Below are positions 41,925-49,964 of a stretch of DNA of 64,000 nucleotides, in pieces (the stretch's first letter is position 1; every line of letters begins with the position of its first letter). The DNA is taken from the NCBI GenBank assembly GCA_023426125.1, contig JAFABI010000065.1, forward strand, positions 186,001 to 250,000, given 5' to 3'. Both the position numbers and the translations under genes were made by a program. Source of the DNA: Bacillota bacterium (GTDB lineage Bacteria > Bacillota > Clostridia > Acetivibrionales > DTU013). The notes beneath the pieces are model-generated. The model had not been told where the DNA came from and made no database searches. It saw nothing but the letters and a program-made list of their open reading frames with translations.

Positions 41925-42761
41925 TTAAAAATCGAAACAATCTGCAGTACTGGTACCGGTGCTTCTGTTGATGTCCATTGCATCAATTATTGTCATTTCT
42001 TCTGAATCCAGCTCAAAATCAAATACATCCAGGTTCGATTCAATATACTTTTCATGAGCTGACTTCGGGATCGTAATAACACCATGCTGTAAATCCCATC
42101 TGATTAGAACCTGAGCAAAGCTTTTCCCATGTTTCTCACCGATTTCCGCAAGAACCGGGTTGTCCTTGTATACACCCTGACCTAATGGTTTATACGCTTC
42201 GAAGGCTATATTGTTTTTTTTGCAGTATTCCCTTAATACCGGTCTTGCAAAACGAGGGTGGAACTCACACTGATTAACTGCCGGTATGACATCGGATGTC
42301 ATGTGCAAATCTTCCAATTGGTTGACTGTAAAATTACTGACACCGATTACCCGCGCCCGCTTATTGAAATAAATTCCCTCCAATATCTTCCATGATTTTA
42401 TGTATTTTTGAGGAACCGGCCAATGAATCATATACATATCCACATAATCCATCTGAAGCTTTTCAAGACTTTCTTCAAAGGCTTCGGATTGTCGATTCTG
42501 CCTCATGTCTTCATTCCAAAGCTTTGTAGTGATGAAAAACTCCTCCCTGTTGATGCCGCTTTGTCTGACAGCCTTTCCAACGGCTTCCTCATTATGATAA
42601 ATCATTGCTGTATCCAAATGCCGGTATCCTGCTTCAATCGCTTGCAAAACAACATTGATAGTAGCACCTTCATCATTGCTGATCAGTGCCGTTCCAAAAC
42701 CCAACTGAGGAATTTTGACTCCGTTATTCAAAGTAATCGTGGACTGCAAAGTGCGTCTCAT
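41925..42761 (-). CDS. aldo/keto reductase
   Basis: A 278-residue AKR of the AKR5-like group. The catalytic tetrad is visible: Asp and Tyr in HLDTAMIYHNEEAVGKAV, Lys in FITTKLWNEDM, and His in MYMIHWPVP. The C-terminal phosphate-binding segment is TIPKSAHEKYIESNL. It reduces or oxidises a sugar aldehyde or ketone with NADPH. It lies in the same-direction gene row between the cupin and the Gfo/Idh-type gene (gaps of about 120-130 bases). Confidence 0.9.
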   Translation of the reverse strand: MRRTLQSTITLNNGVKIPQLGFGTALISNDEGATINVVLQAIEAGYRHLDTAMIYHNEEAVGKAVRQSGINREEFFITTKLWNEDMRQNRQSEAFEESLEKLQMDYVDMYMIHWPVPQKYIKSWKILEGIYFNKRARVIGVSNFTVNQLEDLHMTSDVIPAVNQCEFHPRFARPVLREYCKKNNIAFEAYKPLGQGVYKDNPVLAEIGEKHGKSFAQVLIRWDLQHGVITIPKSAHEKYIESNLDVFDFELDSEEMTIIDAMDINRSTGTSTADCFDF

Positions 42762-42878
42762 ATATATCCCCCTAAACTTGTATATTGTGTTAATCTATTT
42801 TGCACATGAACTTTTGACGAATCTCTATCTTGTTCCTCCTCCACTAAGTGAGGTTCATTTTAATAACTATGAAAGGCG

Positions 42879-43205
42879 TTATTTCTTTTTTACTACAACA
42901 AACTGCAATTCAATGGATGTATTTTTAATGGTATGAACAGAGCCTTTGGGCAGCCAAAGAACATCACCTTTTTTCACAAGCACTTGATTTTCATCCATTT
43001 CAATCGCACATTCACCTTCAAAGAACAAAAAGGTTTTATCCGTATTGTTCACTTCCGGTGCTGTGGCAGCATTCGGGCTTACTTTAACCCAATGAAAGAC
43101 CAGATCGGAATCCATACCTTCCGGTACCAGATCAAAAGCGCATAGATTTCCATTCTGGTAGGTTCCAGCTTTTTCTGCATTAAACTTCGTTACAATTGGT
43201 TTCAT
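42879..43205 (-). CDS. small single-domain cupin protein
   Basis: A 108-residue cupin. The fold shows TFLFFEGECAIEMDENQVLV and KKGDVLWLPKGSVHTIKN, the second cupin motif. The first motif lacks the usual HxH, so metal binding is uncertain. Possible roles are sugar-acid isomerisation or sensing. Located directly after the importer permease genes. Confidence 0.75.
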   Translation of the reverse strand: MKPIVTKFNAEKAGTYQNGNLCAFDLVPEGMDSDLVFHWVKVSPNAATAPEVNNTDKTFLFFEGECAIEMDENQVLVKKGDVLWLPKGSVHTIKNTSIELQFVVVKKK

Positions 43206-43264
43206 AAAAACTCCTTCTCTTTGTTATAATATTATAAAGTAAAAACAAATCATCACTTTTAAAG

Positions 43265-44077
43265 CTACTTTGACATATTTCCAAACAGGCCTGCAATAAA
43301 CCATTTTTGGAAGAATACGAAAAAGACTAACGGAGGTACCATAGCAATAATAGAGTAAGTGGAAAGCGTGGTATAATCCGAGGAATATATTCCAAGGAAG
43401 GTTTGAACCAGCTGAGGTACAACCATCAAAGCCTGATCTGTAATCACTGTATATGCATATAGGAAAATCAACCAGGATTGAATAAAGATATACACTATAA
43501 CTGTAATAATACCCGGAAAGGCGTTTGGCAAAATTACATAAAATAAAGTTTTCAGTCGCCCACATCCATCCAGCTTTGCAGCTTCTTCAAGCGATGGAGA
43601 GATTGTCTTCATAAAATTTCTTAGAATCCAAATCGTAAATGGCGCCATAAAAACAGTATTTAATAAAATAACTGCAAACAAATTATTTAATAAACCCAAT
43701 TCGTTAATCGTTTTCGCTAAGTGGGTCAGAAGTACAATTGGCGGGATCAATGGCAGGTAAAGAAATATTTTACCAAACCTGCGTCCTGCAAAGTTCATCC
43801 TCCCCAAAGCATAACTGCCGAACGTTACGATTGGCACCAGTAATAAAATCGTACCGGTTGCTACAATTAAACTATTTCCTATTGTTTTCCAGAATACTGA
43901 TCCAAATGCGAGAAATTCTCCATAGGTTCTAAAGGATATTCCGGAAGGGATAATTTTTATCTCATCATGATTATCGAGGATTGAAGTTCGAAACCCCCAA
44001 ATAATCGGTATAAAAACAAAAACCAGCAGGAGAATACGACAGATATTTTTAAAAATATCATATTTTTTGTTATTCAT
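43265..44077 (-). CDS. sugar ABC transporter permease, MalG/UgpE type
   Basis: A 270-residue permease with six hydrophobic segments and the EAA loop EEAAKLDGCGRLKTLFYVIL. Its start overlaps the other permease gene by eight bases, pointing to coupled translation and one complex. Member of the fourth importer, likely for the sugar or acid processed by the LarA-kinase-PdxA2 set. Confidence 0.9.
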   Translation of the reverse strand: MNNKKYDIFKNICRILLLVFVFIPIIWGFRTSILDNHDEIKIIPSGISFRTYGEFLAFGSVFWKTIGNSLIVATGTILLLVPIVTFGSYALGRMNFAGRRFGKIFLYLPLIPPIVLLTHLAKTINELGLLNNLFAVILLNTVFMAPFTIWILRNFMKTISPSLEEAAKLDGCGRLKTLFYVILPNAFPGIITVIVYIFIQSWLIFLYAYTVITDQALMVVPQLVQTFLGIYSSDYTTLSTYSIIAMVPPLVFFVFFQKWFIAGLFGNMSK

Positions 44078-44957
44078 AAATATCCTCCTCCATCGTCTTC
44101 ATGGCACGGCCGTACAAATAAATAAATACCGACGCGATCAGTAACAACACAACACCCAAAACAGATGCGCTATTCAAATCATAATTTTTGAATGAATCTT
44201 TAAACAAACGCACTGCAATCGTTTCAGTTGCATTTCCAGGTCCGCCGCTGGTAATCGTCCAAATTGACTCGGCGTCTTGCATCGCTCCATTTGTCGCCAT
44301 TAATGTTATAATAAAGATATGAGGCCTTAAAATTGGAAATGTTATATGAACAAACTGTTTCCATTTCTCTGCTCCATCTATAGTGCCAGCCTCATAAAGC
44401 GCATTCGGAATGGTTGTCAAGCCTGCTGCCATAAACAATGTTGCAAATGGCAATGCTCTCCAAAACTGATGCATTATTATGACGATAAGCGCCAGCTTAG
44501 GGTTAATTAAAAACATCACTTCTTTTCCTGTCAAAAAATGAATCAGCTGCGTCACCGGTCCCTGCCCTTCGAACATTGAACGGAACAGGATTGAACTGCA
44601 AATATACGGAATAACCCAAGGAATCAAGTACAGCGGTCTAATAATGGTCACAAATTTAGATTCATCCGTAATCAAGTGAGCGGCCAGCAGGCCGGTCGGA
44701 ATAACAAGTGATACCGTTGCAATAACATATATCACTGTATTTCGCACGTTTAGCAAGAAACGTTTCTCACTCATAAATAGTACAAAATTATCAAAACCTA
44801 TAAAATTTCCGCTTTGGTCATACACACTTCTAGCAAAACTTTGAACAATTGGAATTGCCATAAACCAAATAACAAGTACTATAACTGGAAGTAAAAAAAT
44901 GTATGCTGTAATTGAATCCTTAAAACCGCTAGAATATAATCGCTTTTTTTCTATCAT
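44070..44957 (-). CDS. sugar ABC transporter permease, MalF/UgpA type
   Basis: Permease of about 295 residues with the EAA loop YEAGTIDGAEKWKQFVHITF. The ATG at 44957 follows GGGAG; an in-frame start five codons upstream lacks a site. It pairs with the 43265-44077 permease and the binding protein at 45050. The operon has no ATPase gene. Confidence 0.9.
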   Translation of the reverse strand: MIEKKRLYSSGFKDSITAYIFLLPVIVLVIWFMAIPIVQSFARSVYDQSGNFIGFDNFVLFMSEKRFLLNVRNTVIYVIATVSLVIPTGLLAAHLITDESKFVTIIRPLYLIPWVIPYICSSILFRSMFEGQGPVTQLIHFLTGKEVMFLINPKLALIVIIMHQFWRALPFATLFMAAGLTTIPNALYEAGTIDGAEKWKQFVHITFPILRPHIFIITLMATNGAMQDAESIWTITSGGPGNATETIAVRLFKDSFKNYDLNSASVLGVVLLLIASVFIYLYGRAMKTMEEDIYE

Positions 44958-45049
44958 TATTCCTTCTCCCAATCGACTTCCATCGTAATACCCGGAAACG
45001 AAGCACTTCTCCGTTTCCGGATATCACCGATCATCAAATATTCTTTTGC

Positions 45050-46432
45050 TTACTTTCCACCGTACCTGTTATTATATTCATCCTGATAGCGCTGTAAAGT
45101 TTCTTTAATCTTTGAATCATCCTGGCCTGTAATAATTTCCTGCATTGCAGTAGTCAAACTGTCTTTTAAGCTGTTATAATTTGCAGTATGCGGCGCTTCT
45201 CTTCCTGTTGCGGCAATATCAAGCCATTTTTGCCAGAACTCCGATTTATACTCAGGTGCATCATAACCTGATTTTCTTGCCGGGAAGCCGCCGAATCCGA
45301 TAAATTTCTTTATAACATCCTTATCTACTGCAGCGGTGATCAATTTAAATGTTTCTTCCTGATCCGATACTGTTGAGGCCATACTGATACCCCAGGAGTT
45401 TGCATATGTTACGCCATTTTCTTCAGGACATATGAACCAGCCGACCTTGCTGTCATCAACATTCGCTGAAGCAGGATATGCGCCGCTAATCAAATCAGCG
45501 TTTTGTAAGTCCGGGAGCCAGTAGTTGCCAATGCCAAAGGCCATTGCAAATTGTCCGGCCAGGAACGGTTTTAGCAGAGATTCATTTTGTAAACCGGATA
45601 GTGTCCATGAAGGTGTAACTTTATATTTATAGACGCAATCATACATCCACTGGATGGCTTGAACGACTTCAGGCGTATTAAATGTAGCCATTTTTGTATT
45701 ATCATCAAAAATACTGCCATTGAGAGACCAGATAAGCGGCATCATCAAAACCTCAGTCGAAGCGGCGTGAGGACCCAAATAAAGCCCTAATCCCCATACA
45801 TCCTTCGTTGTCAATTTCTGTGCATATTCTACTAGCTCATCCAGCGTTTTCGGCGTTTTTTCAGGATCCAGACCCGCTTGTATAAACAGATCTTTTCTGT
45901 AAGCTATCGTTCTTGTATGTAATCCCAGGGGCAATCCATATAGCTTTTTATCAATTTCATAAGCACCCCAATTCGGATGCCAATTAAAATCATTCTGCTC
46001 TTCCTGAGACCACTTGGAGAAATATGGAGTCATATCAGCTATACTTCCTACAGCAATATGCTGTAAAATTTCTGATGACTGTGACGTAAAAGCATCGTGC
46101 TTTATACCTGCATTAAAGTCAGTCATTAATTTTGTGTTCATGTCGGCCATGGTTATAAATTCCAGTTTTACTTCATTGCCCGGATTATCTTTTTCATATT
46201 TTTCTTTAACTGCCATCACCCACTCATATCCGGCAATCATGAAGGCAGAGGCACCCTCGCCATTCGTAAAGCCGTGTGCGAGTTTAACAACTTTTGGTTC
46301 AGCAGAAGTATGACTGGTGGTATTGCCAGCAGTATTACCGGGAGTTCCTTCTGTACTTCCATTACATCCGAAAAGGGTAGTAGCAAGAACTGCAATCAGT
46401 ACAGTAAACACCAAAAACTTTTTTAACCACAT
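45050..46432 (-). CDS. extracellular solute-binding lipoprotein of an ABC importer
   Basis: A family 1 binding protein of 460 residues with signal peptide and lipobox (TTLFGC), then a Gly/Thr/Asn linker. The binding domain shows KLYGLPLGLHTRTIAYRKDL and GLYLGPHAASTEVLMMPLIW. Two in-frame ATGs follow GAGGAGG; the second (46432) has the better spacing. First gene of its operon, behind a promoter whose spacer carries a TTTACTAAA-type box, so it is probably repressed by the LacI regulator at 46983-48005. Confidence 0.88.
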   Translation of the reverse strand: MWLKKFLVFTVLIAVLATTLFGCNGSTEGTPGNTAGNTTSHTSAEPKVVKLAHGFTNGEGASAFMIAGYEWVMAVKEKYEKDNPGNEVKLEFITMADMNTKLMTDFNAGIKHDAFTSQSSEILQHIAVGSIADMTPYFSKWSQEEQNDFNWHPNWGAYEIDKKLYGLPLGLHTRTIAYRKDLFIQAGLDPEKTPKTLDELVEYAQKLTTKDVWGLGLYLGPHAASTEVLMMPLIWSLNGSIFDDNTKMATFNTPEVVQAIQWMYDCVYKYKVTPSWTLSGLQNESLLKPFLAGQFAMAFGIGNYWLPDLQNADLISGAYPASANVDDSKVGWFICPEENGVTYANSWGISMASTVSDQEETFKLITAAVDKDVIKKFIGFGGFPARKSGYDAPEYKSEFWQKWLDIAATGREAPHTANYNSLKDSLTTAMQEIITGQDDSKIKETLQRYQDEYNNRYGGK

Positions 46433-46561
46433 TTCCATTTTCCTCCTCTATTTTTTGTTTTTTGATAACTTGCTCCTTGTCAAGCTACCTTTTAGATTTT
46501 AAATACCAGATGTTTAGTTTATGCCATAGCATTTTATAAACACCTTTTGTTTACATAGTTA

Positions 46562-46607
46562 ATATTACTATATATTTTACTAAACGTCAATACACGATTA
46601 GTAAAAT
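46562..46607 (-). promoter_or_regulatory. promoter and operator pair of the fourth importer operon
   Basis: On the minus strand TTGACG (46585-46590) and TAATAT (46562-46567) are 17 bases apart. ATTTTACTAAACG (46574-46586) and CGATTAGTAAAAT (46595-46607) form an inverted pair agreeing at 12 of 13 positions; one lies inside the promoter spacer, the other just upstream of -35. The same box is found at 46957-46970. Confidence 0.75.
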
Positions 46608-46918
46608 TGACTATAATATGTGAGACCGCGAATAATAATTCACAATCGTTGGCCCCATTTTTGGTCCATCACTACAAACTTAGCACAGAGCAAACACACG
46701 AAGCAAAAAAAAGAAGCAAAGTCTGATAGGCGCTTATTTGCAGCCGCGCCCACCTGTCTTTCCTTTGAAGCGCTTGAAAGCAATTAAAAGATTACTGCAT
46801 TAAAATGTTTCCTCTCAAATAATATATGCTGCTATGGCCTATTTTATAAAACCCCTATGAAATGCTTACTTGAAAACACTATTCATGTGTTAAGTCCTGA
46901 AAACATAGCTTGGACAAA

Positions 46919-46970
46919 TTGACAGATAAAATGTTAACATGATATAATACAATAAGTTGTTTAGTAAAAT
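46919..46970 (+). promoter_or_regulatory. promoter and operator of the second LacI gene
   Basis: TTGACA (46919-46924) and TATAAT (46943-46948) are 18 bases apart, near consensus. TTGTTTAGTAAAAT at 46957-46970 follows at the transcription start and repeats the box in the divergent importer promoter, which points to autoregulation. The rest of the 46439-46982 intergenic region shows nothing recognisable. Confidence 0.8.
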
Positions 46971-46982
46971 GAGGTGAACAAT

Positions 46983-48005
46983 ATGTCGACGATTCGTGAA
47001 GTAGCAAAAAAGGCAGGGGTATCTACCGCAACCGTATCCAGAACTCTATCCGGCGATGAAAGCTTCAGTGCAAGCGAGGAAACGCGCAAAGCAGTTTTTG
47101 ATGCGGTAAAGGAGTTAGGATATTTACCGAATGTTCATTACAAAAATAAGATAAACAAGTCCATCTCTTCAAATAAACTCTCGGTAGGATGTATCGTAAG
47201 CTCTGCTTTTGGCAATCACGAGTTCAACCAATCCTATCTCAGAGTTTTTTCCGAACTTGAAAAACAGCTCGATAAAAGAGAAGTTTCTTTAGCCTTTTGT
47301 GCTTCAGAGCTTGAATTACGGGAAGAAGCACAATTCAGAAAGTTTTTTAAGGATCCTCCCAATGGTATTGTATATATTGTAAGAATCGATAATGATATGT
47401 ATCGGAAAATAAAAAAAATAGTTCCTTTCGGAATTGGCTTAAATAGTTTTTATCCGGACATTGATAATGTTACATATGATAAAGAACGTGCAATTGAAAA
47501 TGCGGTTTCTTTTCTCATCGAATCAGGGCGTAAAAATATTGCATATATCGGAGGCCCTGGTATCCTCAAAGCACCCCTGGATACTTCGCGTCGCTTCAAT
47601 GGATATTTGCAGGGATTAAAAAACCATGATATTCCGATGAATGAAGAGTATGTAAAAAACTGCATGTGGATTGTAGATACTTGTTATGAACAAACGCAAC
47701 ATTTATTAGGTTTGTCTACTCCGCCTAATGCTATCATATGCGGGAGTGATAACATGATTTTTTCTGTTCTTCGTGCTATTTATGAAAAAGGACTGCATAT
47801 TCCCAATGATATCGCAGTCTTAAGTTGTGAACAGCTTCCTATTTCCGAATTTATAACTCCTGCATTGACTACTATAAAAGTTCCCATATCGCATATAGCC
47901 AAAACAGCTACAGAACTGTTGATAAAACGAATCAACGGATATGATGAACCACCAATGGATATAATTTATCGTTCTCAATTGATTATCAAAGATTCTACAC
48001 CATAA
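46983..48005 (+). CDS. LacI family transcriptional repressor
   Basis: A 340-residue repressor with N-terminal helix-turn-helix STIREVAKKAGVSTATVSRT and a sugar-binding-type effector domain (GCIVSSAFGNHEFNQSYLRV ... AIICGSDNMIFSVLRAIY). The ATG follows GAGGTG; a GTG three codons earlier overlaps that site. Divergent from the fourth importer operon; the shared TTTACTAAA boxes in both promoters are its likely operators. A strong terminator follows. Confidence 0.93.
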   Translation: MSTIREVAKKAGVSTATVSRTLSGDESFSASEETRKAVFDAVKELGYLPNVHYKNKINKSISSNKLSVGCIVSSAFGNHEFNQSYLRVFSELEKQLDKREVSLAFCASELELREEAQFRKFFKDPPNGIVYIVRIDNDMYRKIKKIVPFGIGLNSFYPDIDNVTYDKERAIENAVSFLIESGRKNIAYIGGPGILKAPLDTSRRFNGYLQGLKNHDIPMNEEYVKNCMWIVDTCYEQTQHLLGLSTPPNAIICGSDNMIFSVLRAIYEKGLHIPNDIAVLSCEQLPISEFITPALTTIKVPISHIAKTATELLIKRINGYDEPPMDIIYRSQLIIKDSTP

Positions 48006-48032
48006 ATCAGAACGATAATTGCGAACAGGTAA

Positions 48033-48060
48033 TAAGAGCTATGCTTTCGCATAGCTCTTA
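48033..48060 (+). terminator. terminator after the second LacI gene
   Basis: TAAGAGCTATGC and GCATAGCTCTTA form a perfect 12-bp stem with a four-base loop, followed by GGTTTTAATTTT. It may also act on the convergent enolase-superfamily gene. Confidence 0.85.
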
Positions 48061-48162
48061 GGTTTTAATTTTGATAGCTATCATTTTTAATATTTATAGT
48101 AAAATATCTCCAAAGAGAAAAGGTTGAGAAAAAAACAATTAAAATGGTAAAAGCAAAGATTA

Positions 48163-49464
48163 TTAAGTGACTGCATTATTGACAAGTTCTGCATAATGAT
48201 CACCGACACGATATATACCGCCGCTAGACTCATAAAAATCTTTATCCAGTGAAAAAAGGCCCCTGTCAGTATTTATCCAGCCTGCCCCATTGCAGGGATG
48301 GTATGTCATCATGGTCTTCCAGTTCTTATAATTCAAATGCCCGTTTACCTCCAGTATCCCCGTTTTCAAACCGGTCAGCGGAGCAAGACGTGCCGCAAAA
48401 TTTTTGTTCCAATCCACCAGCACCGGATTTACAGTCAAATCAGCACAGAAACAGGGTACCCCTCTGTCATGGGCGGCTTTTGCTATCTTCAAGCTCATGC
48501 TTACCGTTTTTGCAATAGGTTTTAATGCAATTGCACCATATCCCATTTCGATCCGTTCTACCGCATCCTTATCACAATGAGTACTTTCATCGGCGGCAAG
48601 GCATACAGGGATATCTTTTACATCGACAGTATATTCTTCAGGGAAAGGTTCCTCCAGCAGTCTTATCCTGTCCAGTGCTCCAATCTTATCCGCATGCTCC
48701 AAAAACCTGAGCAGCCTGTCCTTACTGTCATACCTGCCATTAGCATCCAGGTAGTATGGAATTTGTCCGTTTCTAGTATACGTCGTTTCCTTCTCTTTCA
48801 AAATATTGTGGATTTCTGTAAATCGCTTCATATCCCAGTCCAGCATTTTATCCAGATCTCCGTCTTTTTCGGGATCTGAACCTATTTTGATCTTGAAGAA
48901 AAAGTAACCGCTTTCTACCATGCCTGATATCTCGCCTGGCGGAACCGAGTATGAAATAAGCGGAATACATGCCAGGCTTACATTTTTATATGCAAATGCC
49001 TGACGAAACTCCTCCGGAAGCATATCATCAAACGAATGAATGCCAGCTTTCCTGCAATACAACAGCCATGCCGCATTGTCGATGGATACGAGCGAATTAA
49101 GTGCAAAAGTCTTTTCAAGGTTTTTCAAGCCGGTTATTTTTTTACCGTAATTATGGATAACTGGAAGCAGCTGTTCCATCAATTGAATGGGGCTATCAAA
49201 AGATATTCCCTCCGAGGCTTTAAGCGCATACCTTGTCAGTTCCATCATCAGAGTATTTCCCTTTGATTCACCAAACAATGCAAATACTGCCGGATCGGAC
49301 CAAAGTATGCTCTGAACCCCAAGACCCACTCCCTGATAAAGCCTGTCGCTTTCCAATTGTGAAACCATCTGCCACAGTTCGCTAATAAACTTTCCTTTAA
49401 AGCCGAAAGGTGCTTTAAGAGGTTCCCGCTCACAATTTAAAGCAGTTTTTGCAATCTTGATCAT
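48163..49464 (-). CDS. enolase superfamily (mandelate racemase/muconate lactonising-like) enzyme
   Basis: A 433-residue protein with the enolase-superfamily layout: an N-terminal capping domain, then a barrel with FFFKIKIGSD (lysine pair), metal ligands in YYLDANGRYD, RLLEEPFPEE and LAADESTHCD, and IALKPIAKTVSMSLKIA on strand 6. Such enzymes dehydrate acid sugars, racemise or cycloisomerise; the subgroup was not recognised. The ATG at 49464 follows AGGGGGA; a TTG two codons upstream is less likely. It stands alone on the minus strand next to the acid-sugar locus, so an acid-sugar dehydratase is a reasonable guess. Confidence 0.8.
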   Translation of the reverse strand: MIKIAKTALNCEREPLKAPFGFKGKFISELWQMVSQLESDRLYQGVGLGVQSILWSDPAVFALFGESKGNTLMMELTRYALKASEGISFDSPIQLMEQLLPVIHNYGKKITGLKNLEKTFALNSLVSIDNAAWLLYCRKAGIHSFDDMLPEEFRQAFAYKNVSLACIPLISYSVPPGEISGMVESGYFFFKIKIGSDPEKDGDLDKMLDWDMKRFTEIHNILKEKETTYTRNGQIPYYLDANGRYDSKDRLLRFLEHADKIGALDRIRLLEEPFPEEYTVDVKDIPVCLAADESTHCDKDAVERIEMGYGAIALKPIAKTVSMSLKIAKAAHDRGVPCFCADLTVNPVLVDWNKNFAARLAPLTGLKTGILEVNGHLNYKNWKTMMTYHPCNGAGWINTDRGLFSLDKDFYESSGGIYRVGDHYAELVNNAVT

Positions 49465-49470
49465 TCGCAA

Positions 49471-49796
49471 TCCCCCTATTACAGGTATATTTTTGTTGAA
49501 GCCGCAGCATACTTATTTGAACCCCAGGGCATTATTTTTCTAAAACGTTCAGTCCAATTCTGGCATTCTATATTACTCACCTGCAATCCTTATTAAAAAA
49601 GCATTACTTTATTATATCATACCTGGAAGGAGTAAGGGGTATAAAACCATAGGTTTATTTCTACAAAAGTTGGATTCACATATAAGTATTACTGTCCTGA
49701 TAAACTTGTCTTATGTGATAAACGCATCCTCAATCGTGAGAAAAGTACTGAGTTTTTACCAAATGAAGTATTTAACTAACTCATTAAAAAATTTAT
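49471..49796. other. intergenic region with a short unexplained frame
   Basis: TATAAT on the minus strand at 49611-49616 may be the -10 box of the enolase-superfamily gene, though no clear -35 is seen. On the plus strand around 49680-49780 a frame reads YKYYCPDKLVLCDKRILNRE and continues to a TAA; it has no start and resembles the tail of a lost gene, but no family was recognised. Confidence 0.25.
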
Positions 49797-49829
49797 AAAA
49801 AGACCACCCGCAAATGAGTGGTCTTTTTT
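49797..49829. terminator. terminator downstream of PPDK
   Basis: AAAAGACCAC pairs with GTGGTCTTTT around a ten-base loop, with T runs on both strands. It lies about 135 bases after the PPDK stop codon and can work in either direction. Confidence 0.75.
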
Positions 49830-49964
49830 AAACATATGACATTTACACTATGAAATACACTTCTACCTCGACATCATCCCACCATTGCTATTTCAAAATC
49901 GGCTTGCCGATTGAATAGCAAATGTCCTGGTACGTGATCTTGAAGTTCTTTTAGTATACTGCAT

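Noticed and set aside
42869..42884. TATGAAAGGC half-site resembling the LacI operator
   Set aside because: Only one half matches, and it overlaps the end of the cupin gene.
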